Positions 56,970 through 64,000 of a DNA stretch of 64,000 bases are shown here, in pieces. The number at the start of each line of letters is the position of its first letter. Position 1 is the first letter of the stretch. A program made the translations under genes and the position numbers. The notes beneath the pieces are model-generated. The model worked only from the letters and a program-made list of their open reading frames with translations. It had not been told where the DNA came from and made no database searches. Origin of the DNA: Companilactobacillus nodensis DSM 19682 = JCM 14932 = NBRC 107160 (lineage in GTDB: Bacteria; Bacillota; Bacilli; Lactobacillales; Lactobacillaceae); NCBI RefSeq assembly GCF_000615905.1, contig NZ_BAMN01000004.1, forward strand, positions 1 through 64,000. Direction: 5' to 3'.

Positions 56970-59900
56970 GAATATTTTTTGGGTTTTTGGATTCTTTTTT
57001 AATATAGTATGGATTGCCCAGTATATCGGTATTTACTTTCAATATTTTACAATTCTTTGGTACCAATCTTTTTAGGATTTGATTTTTTCCATATCCGTAT
57101 ACCGGCCAACTTTCATCCTCAGTTTTATATTTATACACCGGTTTAAGTTCGGCATACCCAATATTAGAATTATTTCTAGACCAGAAAAGCATTTCTACAA
57201 TTTCGTCATTTTCACAATTTATAATTTGGATTCTATCTCTCTTATAAAGAGTAAACAGAAACTCAGACTCATCTGAAACCTGTTCACGCTCTTTTATTTC
57301 CAAATATTTGCTCATCTTGATTCCATACTCACCACCATTGAACTTCAAATCAGAATACTTAATACCCATAATTTCATATTCACCGGTCACACTATTGTAA
57401 TACACATCAGTTCTCCACGGCTTCAGTGACTGTAATACAACATGCCTATCATTCAATGTATCCTTCGGAGTAATATCAATGTGAGATCCCAACTTCTTGT
57501 CTAAATACTTAAGTTGTTTAATAACAGGGCCTTTATTTTTATTAGAGTATTTCTGTACCATTCCATGTTTGCGACGATACAATTCAAATGGAGAAATATC
57601 CACAGATTTTACTTTACCATTAGTCATTACTTTATCAATTTTACTAGGATATTCCTGCATGATTTTTCTAAGTTCATCAAAGCTTTTTGGATCATGATGA
57701 GCCAACAGAAATTTATTTGGATCTTTATCGTAAATTCGTTTGAATTTGTTATACTCACTAACATCATAAATATTTTTGATTTTTCCCAAGACATAATCAG
57801 TTTCTTCTTTATCTTTATTCAACATTCCTTTACGTGTCGAATAAATTGTCGCATCACTTACCTTACGATTCATCTTCCTATCAACCTGATGCGAAAACTT
57901 AATCCGGTCATCAGCACCGTTCAGTTCTTCAATAAAACTGCTATACGGTAATCCGTAAAAGTCTTTTTTAAATTCAGTATCATTAAGAATCTCACCAGTT
58001 TCAATATCAACAGTATTTTCAGAGACATGCATGGGGAATAAACTGGCATCTTTTTTCCAAATTCTTAAAAATGGTGTCGCGGCAATTATTGATGCATCGA
58101 TGGCGTGATGATGAAATGTATCACGTGTCTTATTGATATGCCAATGCTTGCGTAAATTAGAAGTAAACTTACCTCGGACGACAGTCACCTTAGTTCCGGT
58201 TTCTTTTTCCTTAAAGAACTCTTGCAAACTATTCAAAACCACTCTTGACGAATACTGAGTATCAACAAGGTTACGAGATATAAACCTTTTTCTGGTTTCA
58301 ATATCACTAATATTTTCATCAAATAAATAATTTTTTCGTTTACCTTTTAACTTTGAATTCTTATTTACCATAGCCTTCATTTTTGCAAAGCCCTGGCCAT
58401 GTCCCTCGTTCATAAATTCAAACGGTGTCTTTTGTCCTTTGATTTGATTCATATCAGCATAGCAAAGTGTCTTGTTATTAATACTGTCGTCAAATGAAAT
58501 TGATTCTGGAATAATATGATCCACTTCAAATTTATTAATATTATTCAATAAGTCAAACGGTTCAATTACTTTGCCATTATATAAATCAATTCCATCTTGT
58601 TGATACCACAATCTAATCTTGAAATATAATTTACCACCATATCGTCTTAGTCCATCATCAACAGCATTCTTATTCCCAATTTTTTTAACAAACTCATTTA
58701 TTGCTTCATCTTTTTGCTTATTATTTTCCTTTTGGAATTTTTCAATTTGTTTCTTCATTTCTTCTTCATTCTTATCACGAGGCATCTCGATAACCAGATA
58801 ATCAATTTGACCATACTTCTTCATTACGGCATTAACAATTTTAAGAGCCTCACGAACTGACTTGGACGCTACCGGATTAAAAATATCCTTTGAGATTTCC
58901 CTATATGGCAAAAGTTTACAATTTTCAAATCTCTTACCTGAGTCTTTAATCAATCCCAGTTCTTGAATAAGAGTCATTTGTTCAACTGGTCGTCTGAACA
59001 TTTCTTCGATCAAAACATTCATTGTTTTCAATGAGAAACGATGCCATTTATTATTGGAAGTAACGTCAAAACTAGATTTGTTATTAATAATAACTTGAAT
59101 AAGTTCATCCGTTAAAAATGAATACTTTGGTTGCAACTTATTGACCATTTGTTTCCGAATTTCACCGTTCTCCGTATTCAAAGTTAATATTGGACTTAAT
59201 TCATCAATAAATTCCGTTGGCCACTTAATAATATCCACATCATATTTCAATAAATCACGATGAACTTTTCGATAAACGGCCATTGAATGAATATCCGGTT
59301 TGTCCTTGCTATCCAATCTATAGCCTTTAATATCATCATCTTCACAACCGGCAACCTTTTTAATGATTTTCATTATAATTACATTGCCGATATTGTTTCT
59401 TAAATCTTCAACAATCTTTATTTTATCTTCCGTAGAAATTTTCCCGTTTTCATAACTAGAAATACGTAAATTATTTAAATCATTTAAGACATTAAAAACC
59501 TGTGCAGTATAAGATGCACCAGACGCACGTAACTCATCAGGATATATTTTGTCATGACCAATTAACTCTTCGAACAAATTATCCAAAGTTCTACCATCTT
59601 TCTTATAGATACCAAAATCAGTTCTAGATTTTTCGCTACCAGGTCCGACAAAATATTCTCTTTTACGTTCTAGAATTTCTAAATACTTAGTTTCAAATAT
59701 ATCCGTCAAAATATCAGGATAATATTGTTGTTGTGTTTGAATAATCTTTTTTGCTTCAGATACAAATGATTTGGTGGGGAACACATTCAACAATACTTGC
59801 ATAGTGTCCTCATCCTCGCCATTGATCGTAACTTTTCCACGTACAGCTCCATGTACATTCAAGCGAGTAAGTTGTATTTCAGCTGGAGTCTTCGTCTGTA

Positions 59901-60354
59901 ATTCCAATTGATTCTGATTCAAACTAGATGAGTAATCAGAACCATCGAAATCAGTGTCAGCATCTGCCAAGTCATAACTGATACCACGCCTTTTGACAAT
60001 ATGATACAAACTATTCACCAGTTCTTCTTTTGATAATTTCTCTGATAATCCTTTAACTCTCAATTCATAAGAATTTAAATTATTTTGAAAGTTATCAAAA
60101 TAATTTTCTTTATCAAAATAATTTATTAATCCAAAAGTCTTAAATAGTTGAGCTACATCTTTACGACGTTGTTTCTTGCGATTACTTAGTCTTCTGGACC
60201 CTCGCATATCTCGACGAGTTTGATTCTCCGCGGAAACTGAACTATTGAATAGTCTGGCCCCTAACTCCAGTACTTTACCTTCTTGTGCATCAATTACACT
60301 AAAACCAACAGAAGCAACTCCAATATCTAATCCTAAGCTAATTTTGTTTTCCAA
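56962..60354 (-). CDS. cas9: CRISPR-associated endonuclease Cas9 (type II-A, compact St1Cas9-like)
   Basis: An 1130-residue effector. RuvC-I has Asp10 (LGLDIGVASVGFSV). The arginine-rich bridge helix is at about 47-70. RuvC-II has Glu523 (YLVIEMPRD). HNH has Asp612-His613 and Asn636 (FEVDHIIPESISFDDS, DMNQIKG). RuvC-III has His750 and Asp753 (HHHAIDAS). All catalytic residues are intact. The C-terminal PAM-interacting half has KYLDKKLGSHIDITPKD and ends KVNTDILGNPYYIKKE. Length and motifs match the S. thermophilus CRISPR1 Cas9 (1121 residues). The start is TTG with AGGAG 11 bases upstream. First gene of the locus. Confidence 0.97.
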   Translation of the reverse strand: MENKISLGLDIGVASVGFSVIDAQEGKVLELGARLFNSSVSAENQTRRDMRGSRRLSNRKKQRRKDVAQLFKTFGLINYFDKENYFDNFQNNLNSYELRVKGLSEKLSKEELVNSLYHIVKRRGISYDLADADTDFDGSDYSSSLNQNQLELQTKTPAEIQLTRLNVHGAVRGKVTINGEDEDTMQVLLNVFPTKSFVSEAKKIIQTQQQYYPDILTDIFETKYLEILERKREYFVGPGSEKSRTDFGIYKKDGRTLDNLFEELIGHDKIYPDELRASGASYTAQVFNVLNDLNNLRISSYENGKISTEDKIKIVEDLRNNIGNVIIMKIIKKVAGCEDDDIKGYRLDSKDKPDIHSMAVYRKVHRDLLKYDVDIIKWPTEFIDELSPILTLNTENGEIRKQMVNKLQPKYSFLTDELIQVIINNKSSFDVTSNNKWHRFSLKTMNVLIEEMFRRPVEQMTLIQELGLIKDSGKRFENCKLLPYREISKDIFNPVASKSVREALKIVNAVMKKYGQIDYLVIEMPRDKNEEEMKKQIEKFQKENNKQKDEAINEFVKKIGNKNAVDDGLRRYGGKLYFKIRLWYQQDGIDLYNGKVIEPFDLLNNINKFEVDHIIPESISFDDSINNKTLCYADMNQIKGQKTPFEFMNEGHGQGFAKMKAMVNKNSKLKGKRKNYLFDENISDIETRKRFISRNLVDTQYSSRVVLNSLQEFFKEKETGTKVTVVRGKFTSNLRKHWHINKTRDTFHHHAIDASIIAATPFLRIWKKDASLFPMHVSENTVDIETGEILNDTEFKKDFYGLPYSSFIEELNGADDRIKFSHQVDRKMNRKVSDATIYSTRKGMLNKDKEETDYVLGKIKNIYDVSEYNKFKRIYDKDPNKFLLAHHDPKSFDELRKIMQEYPSKIDKVMTNGKVKSVDISPFELYRRKHGMVQKYSNKNKGPVIKQLKYLDKKLGSHIDITPKDTLNDRHVVLQSLKPWRTDVYYNSVTGEYEIMGIKYSDLKFNGGEYGIKMSKYLEIKEREQVSDESEFLFTLYKRDRIQIINCENDEIVEMLFWSRNNSNIGYAELKPVYKYKTEDESWPVYGYGKNQILKRLVPKNCKILKVNTDILGNPYYIKKESKNPKNILD

Positions 60355-60434
60355 ATTTCTTTATTCTCCTATTCAATAGTTCGAATATCATTTTTTATTT
60401 TTAAAATGATACTGACTAAATCCAATAAAATAAA

Positions 60435-60486
60435 GCAAAAAAGAGCTAATATATTGAGAAACAATCTCAACATATTAGCTCTTTAA
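60435..60486 (-). terminator. Intrinsic terminator after tsaD
   Basis: AGAGCTAATATGTTGAGA / TCTCAATATATTAGCTCT followed by T on the minus strand. It separates tsaD from the cas9 promoter region. Confidence 0.9.
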
Positions 60487-60493
60487 TTTTTAG

Positions 60494-61519
60494 TTAAAAA
60501 TCCAAACTAGGATCAGAATTCAAACTCAAATCAGCAAAGTCACCCTTCTCATATTGAATCTGAGCAATGGCACCGATCATGGCAGCATTGTCACCACAAA
60601 GTCTTAATGGTGGGAATACTAATTCCATATCCATATTACGTTTTTCAATTTCTTCTTTCAATCTCTTGCGAAGTCCCTGGTTGGCGGCAACTCCACCAGC
60701 AACTACCAATTGACTAACTGGGTGTTGTTTCAAGGCACGGAAAGTCTTGTTACTCAAGATATCCAAAACAGCTCCTTGGAAACTAGCGGCCAAGTCATCT
60801 TTACTCAAATCTTCGTGTACTTGATCAGCATGGTGAACACGGTTGATGAAGGCGCTCTTCAAGCCGCTAAAACTGAAGTCCAAATTATCTTCTTGCACCA
60901 TGGCACGTGGAAAGTTGAAGACATCATTACCCACAGCAGCCATTTGATCGACTTGCTTACCCGCAGGATAGTTGATTCCTAGCACACGGCCGATTTTGTC
61001 ATAGGCTTCACCAACGGCATCGTCACGAGTATCGCCAAGTGTATGGAACTCACCTGGTGCTGTAACAAGAACTAATTCAGTGTGTCCACCTGAAACCAAT
61101 AGTGCCATGAATGGGTACTGCAAATCAGTCACGAAGTTGGCTGAATAAATGTGTCCAGCTAAGTGGTTTACTTTGATCAATGGCAAGTTATGTGCGAAGG
61201 CAACCGTCTTAGCAGCCATGATTCCAATCAACAATGAACCAACTAATCCCGGTCCATATGTGACAGCGACCGCATCAATGTCGTCATAAGTTACCGCAGC
61301 TTCATCCATAGCTAACTCGATACAACGTGTGATCTCTTCAACGTGGTGGCGACTGGCAACTTCTGGTACAACTCCACCGAATCGTTGATGACTCTTGATT
61401 TGTGTAGCAATTATATTCGATAGTATTTCTTTCCCGTTCTTAATAATAGCCACACTTGTCTCGTCACAGCTACTTTCAAACGACATTATCAATGTATCTT
61501 TTTTCAAAATTTCTTCCAC
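60494..61519 (-). CDS. tsaD: tRNA N6-threonylcarbamoyladenosine synthase subunit TsaD
   Basis: A 341-residue ASKHA-fold enzyme: [25 protein letters not shown] (metal His-x-x-x-His region), [49 protein letters not shown] and LCGDNAAMI. Makes t6A37 in tRNAs reading ANN codons with TsaB, TsaC and TsaE. The GTG start directly follows the rimI stop, with GGTGG as ribosome binding site. Confidence 0.94.
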   Translation of the reverse strand: MEEILKKDTLIMSFESSCDETSVAIIKNGKEILSNIIATQIKSHQRFGGVVPEVASRHHVEEITRCIELAMDEAAVTYDDIDAVAVTYGPGLVGSLLIGIMAAKTVAFAHNLPLIKVNHLAGHIYSANFVTDLQYPFMALLVSGGHTELVLVTAPGEFHTLGDTRDDAVGEAYDKIGRVLGINYPAGKQVDQMAAVGNDVFNFPRAMVQEDNLDFSFSGLKSAFINRVHHADQVHEDLSKDDLAASFQGAVLDILSNKTFRALKQHPVSQLVVAGGVAANQGLRKRLKEEIEKRNMDMELVFPPLRLCGDNAAMIGAIAQIQYEKGDFADLSLNSDPSLDF

Positions 61520-62056
61520 CTACAGATCCACCACCATCTCTAACGCATCATGGTGATTTCTAAAGTAATACTTCTCATGAATAGTTCTCGTTTTGAACCC
61601 AAATGCTCGATAAAGACTGATTGCGGATTCGTTCTCAATGTCTGCTTCAAGTGAAAGGGACGAAAACTCATATTTGCGACAGTAGTCAAACACTTGATTC
61701 AGGAATAAATGTCCAATTCCCAAATGCTGTAAGTCAGGCATGACAGCAATGTTAGTAATATGAGCTTCATTTTTATTTTTCAAGGACACTCCAATAAATG
61801 CCACACAAGCATCATTCTCAACTAGTGACAAGTACAGAGCATTTTTATTTCTCAACTCCATATCAACAATATCAGCGGGCCATGGAACTGGCTTAGGATA
61901 GACCGTTTCTTGAATACTCATAAAACTGCCAGTATCGTTTGGATCTGATTTGCGTAAGATGAAGTTTCTACCATCAATACTAACCGACTGTTGTTCGAAG
62001 GGATATTTGTCTACATGCCCTGTTGGCCAAAGTGTTTCCTTAAACTTCCTCAACAT
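61520..62056 (-). CDS. rimI: Ribosomal protein S18-alanine N-acetyltransferase family protein (RimI)
   Basis: About 178 residues with a GNAT domain: IAVMPDLQHLGIGHLFLNQVFDYC (acetyl-CoA loop) and SLEADIENESAISLYRAFGFKTR. The N-terminal 40 residues are an extension common in lactobacilli. Its context between tsaB and tsaD is the classic tsaB-rimI-tsaD order. The ATG at 62056 overlaps the tsaB end by 17 bases. A longer start at 62101 is possible, and neither has a strong ribosome binding site. Confidence 0.85.
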   Translation of the reverse strand: MLRKFKETLWPTGHVDKYPFEQQSVSIDGRNFILRKSDPNDTGSFMSIQETVYPKPVPWPADIVDMELRNKNALYLSLVENDACVAFIGVSLKNKNEAHITNIAVMPDLQHLGIGHLFLNQVFDYCRKYEFSSLSLEADIENESAISLYRAFGFKTRTIHEKYYFRNHHDALEMVVDL

Positions 62057-62762
62057 AGGAAATATTGCCGTCGTCCTTATGACCTTTTGCATACCAATCA
62101 TGCTCTGCCTGCGTTAAACGCAAGTATGTTGGTACGAAACTATCGATATCCTTAACAGGTTCAGCGTGTTCGGCTAACTTGGCCAATTTTGTAGCATCTG
62201 GAAGACTATCTTCATCAGATATTATTTTGGCATGCGGATATTTCTCTCTAATCAAATCGGTTAATTTTTGGGTAGCATTAATGAACTCTAGTTGATCCTC
62301 ATCGTAATCTTGCAACAACTCAAGTAACTTAGTCATTGTAATATGTTGATCTTCGACGACATTAACTAATCTTTCATGTTCATTAGAATATACACCGGCA
62401 TATGCATTATCGTTTCTAGCATCCATCAGTGGGACCAAGAATCGATCATCCCCACCATCGGCAGCAAGTAATTTCAAACTAGAAATACCAACAAGCGGTT
62501 TGTCCAAAGTAAATGCCAATGTCTTGGCAACTGTAACAGCTATTCGAACCCCAGTATAAGAACCAGGGCCATCGGCAACAGCTATCCGATCTATATCATT
62601 CACTGAAAGACTGGCATCTGCCAATGAATCCTGAATGTCAGGCAAGAGTGTAACACTGTGAGTCTTATTTTCAGAAGATTCAACATGTGCGAGAACCTTA
62701 CCATCTTCAACAACCGCAACACTTAACGGTTTATTAGATGTATCAAAAGCTAAAATTTTCAT
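62040..62762 (-). CDS. tsaB: tRNA threonylcarbamoyladenosine biosynthesis protein TsaB
   Basis: A 240-residue inactive ASKHA-fold scaffold: MKILAFDTSNKPLSVAVVEDGKV, HSVTLLPDIQ, VADGPGSYTGVRIAVTVAKTLA and VPLMDARNDNAYAGVY. It partners TsaD. GAGGGG precedes the ATG. First gene of the tsaB-rimI-tsaD operon. Confidence 0.92.
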   Translation of the reverse strand: MKILAFDTSNKPLSVAVVEDGKVLAHVESSENKTHSVTLLPDIQDSLADASLSVNDIDRIAVADGPGSYTGVRIAVTVAKTLAFTLDKPLVGISSLKLLAADGGDDRFLVPLMDARNDNAYAGVYSNEHERLVNVVEDQHITMTKLLELLQDYDEDQLEFINATQKLTDLIREKYPHAKIISDEDSLPDATKLAKLAEHAEPVKDIDSFVPTYLRLTQAEHDWYAKGHKDDGNISYVEEV

Positions 62763-62810
62763 ATAATCCCCTCGATCTTAATAGGAATATTTTACCACAT
62801 AATTAGATTT

Positions 62811-62950
62811 AACAGAGAGTGGAGAAAGCCGGGAGATTCTGAGCACTGCCTAAGATAGTGAAGGTGCCAACGTAGTTGGTGCGTTTGCTATCTGTAGCAG
62901 GCGCAGGAATCTGGCTTTCGTAACTCGTTTTAAACAGAGAGTGGAGAAAA
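62811..62950 (+). repeat. Interspersed hairpin repeat, copy E2, with partial tandem start
   Basis: Plus strand: ACAGAGAGTGGAGAAAG at 62811 to TAACTCGTTT near 62931, nearly identical to E1. A second ACAGAGAGTGGAGAAA follows at once (62933-62949). Unlike E1, E3, E4 and E5 it is opposite to the neighbouring genes and does not overlap a stop codon. Confidence 0.78.
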
Positions 62951-62966
62951 ACACGTAAATACACAA

Positions 62967-62995
62967 ACAAAAAAATCGACCACTAACGGCCGATT
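62967..62995 (-). terminator. Intrinsic terminator overlapping the folT end
   Basis: Minus strand: AATCGGCC / GGTCGATT with seven T. The left arm includes the last codons of folT. Confidence 0.8.
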
Positions 62996-63507
62996 CTGTT
63001 AAATCTCGAATTACTGATCCATTTGAGAACAAAGTATAACAATCCTGTTTGATAAACCAAACTAAATAGTTCTTTAACAATTCTTGGCACTAACAATGTC
63101 CAATATGGCAAGTTAGTCATCATTTGGATCCACAGTGTATTCAATCCCGTATTGACAATAACCGTGATCAAAAATACCGCTACAAAAGTTCTCAAGATCG
63201 TTACCTTATGATTATATAATACAAAACCATAGATAAGACCTGCTACTAACGCTGAAAATGTGAAGCCCCAGAAGAAGCCTCCTGGTGCTGGCATTACAAC
63301 GTTACTGATAATATCAGCAACCACATTAGCGATTGCCGCCTTATATGGTCCGAAGTAATATCCCATTAGTCCTATTGCAATGAAGCTGAAGCCGACCTTC
63401 AAGGTATTGCTACCGATCGACAACTTACTCAACACCATCTGCATTGCAATTAATAAAGCCATCCACGTCATTTCGTGGACACTGATAACACGACTGTTCG
63501 TATTCAT
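62983..63507 (-). CDS. folT: Folate-family ECF transporter S component FolT
   Basis: A 174-residue membrane protein with about five or six helices: MTWMALLIAMQMVLSKLSIG, FIAIGLMGYYFGPYKAAIANVVADIISNV, GGFFWGFTFSALVAGLIYG and NTGLNTLW. This is the FolT-type S component that binds folate and docks on the shared ECF energising module, which is not in this window. AAGGAG eight bases before the ATG at 63507 decides the start. The upstream riboswitch supports folate specificity. Confidence 0.85.
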   Translation of the reverse strand: MNTNSRVISVHEMTWMALLIAMQMVLSKLSIGSNTLKVGFSFIAIGLMGYYFGPYKAAIANVVADIISNVVMPAPGGFFWGFTFSALVAGLIYGFVLYNHKVTILRTFVAVFLITVIVNTGLNTLWIQMMTNLPYWTLLVPRIVKELFSLVYQTGLLYFVLKWISNSRFNRIGR

Positions 63508-63571
63508 AACGACATCTCCTTGTAGGAGCTGCCACAGCATATAACTAGAGGCTAATAAAATTAACTAACTA

Positions 63572-63672
63572 TATAAAGTGACGAATGCGGAAACAAAATC
63601 GCAAGCAATAGCTCTTCGTCCGGTGTTCACATTCCGTTCCGCCGGCACTTTACGCTTTGAATCCTACCCCAA
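63572..63672 (-). promoter_or_regulatory. Tetrahydrofolate riboswitch upstream of folT
   Basis: Minus strand: GGGTAGGATTC, AAAGCGTAAAGTGCCGG, GAACGGAATGTG, CACCGGACGAAGAG and a closing TTTCCGCATTCGTCAC. The conserved order GTAGGATTC / GCGTAAAGTGCCGG / GGAATGT / CCGG-CGAAGAG / CGCATTC fits the THF riboswitch typical of folT leaders in lactobacilli. It was recognised by eye, not by a covariance search. Confidence 0.82.
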
Positions 63673-63756
63673 AAATATTTTACTTGAACATATTACCACA
63701 GGTCCCTCTTAGCATCTATCGATTTTGCTCATAACCTTTTTCATACAAAACTATAA

Positions 63757-64000
63757 TTATTTTTCTTCCCAAGTAATCTGGGCAACGGCGTTCAATTCCC
63801 CGTCACTCTTGATCCAATGAGTCGTTACTAAGGTATCAGAATCGATTTTAGCATAAACTTCTGGTTCACTATGAATGTTCAATTCTTTGTCATACTTAAT
63901 ATCCATACTCTTGGCACGATGCTTTTCGACGAATTCGATCCCTAGTGAATCGACCATCCAATCGAAGTAGTAGGAATTATTCACATGGCGATTAACATCA
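63757..64000 (-). CDS. Acyl-ACP thioesterase, C-terminal part (partial at window edge)
   Basis: The frame stays open to the window edge, so the gene is cut. The visible 80 residues contain DVNRHVNNSYYFDWMVDSLG, the Asp-x-Asn-x-His-Val-Asn-Asn active-region motif of the second hot-dog domain of FatA-type thioesterases, then VEKHRAKSMDIKYDKEL and AVAQITWEEK. Such enzymes release fatty acids from acyl carrier protein. It lies upstream of folT on the same strand. Confidence 0.75.
   Translation of the reverse strand, partial: DVNRHVNNSYYFDWMVDSLGIEFVEKHRAKSMDIKYDKELNIHSEPEVYAKIDSDTLVTTHWIKSDGELNAVAQITWEEK

Noticed and set aside
60355-60430. Target of a long tracrRNA in the cas9 promoter
   Set aside because: Only a 6-base match (ATTCGA) was seen, which is too short. 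It was not counted as evidence of Cas9 autoregulation.

Overview
The window reads as chromosome of a low-GC Lactobacillaceae bacterium. The dense minus-strand housekeeping clusters, the CcpA/PepQ pair, PepV, FolT behind a tetrahydrofolate-type riboswitch, an alaS T-box, a CIRCE-controlled groESL operon and the ymdB-mutS-mutL-ruvAB-queA-tgt-yajC block all fit lactobacilli. A Companilactobacillus-like species is a guess, not a demonstrated identity. No rRNA, tRNA, IS element or prophage was seen.

Layout. 1-6.5 kb: an S1-domain regulator, a ferredoxin/flavodoxin reductase, a DedA membrane protein, and a minus-strand yutD/yunD/HAD cluster with one frameshifted phosphoesterase. 6.6-13.1 kb: a GDPD-type lipoprotein-like enzyme, pepV, a class A PBP and two small membrane proteins. 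13.2-18.4 kb: ccpA and pepQ (divergent, sharing a cre-like site), ytxGH, rdgB-murI, yslB. 18.5-30.7 kb: trxA, mutS2, cvpA, yrzB-ruvX-ireB-alaS (T-box), cshB, nrnA, dinB, zwf. 31.3-41.3 kb: yajC, tgt, queA, ruvBA, mutL (frameshifted), mutS, ymdB. 41.4-53.8 kb: panE, a MerR regulator with its probable target, groESL, a CPBP protease, a DAACS transporter, manA, rex, an ABC-F protein and a DUF368 protein. 53.8-60.4 kb: a complete type II-A CRISPR-Cas locus. 60.5-64 kb: the tsaD-rimI-tsaB cluster, folT, and the end of an acyl-ACP thioesterase gene.

The CRISPR locus is transcribed on the minus strand in the order cas9, tracrRNA, cas1, cas2, csn2, array. Its repeat, its 1130-residue Cas9 and its long (340 aa) Csn2 resemble the Streptococcus thermophilus CRISPR1 type. 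The catalytic residues of Cas9 are intact. The cas1 start is odd: a perfect Shine-Dalgarno sequence and the conserved N-terminus lead to an ATA codon.

The most unusual signal is a pair of intergenic elements of about 406 and 424 bases (near 31.0 and 47.3 kb). They share their loop sequences but have stems replaced by different, still complementary, sequences. This covariation pattern is typical of a large structured RNA. I do not recognise the family. A second signal is a family of five hairpin repeats whose first bases supply, or overlap, the stop codon of the preceding gene in four of the five cases. A third is a set of apparent single-base lesions in mutL, a phosphoesterase gene and possibly dinB. 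These could reflect a mismatch-repair-deficient strain or sequencing error.
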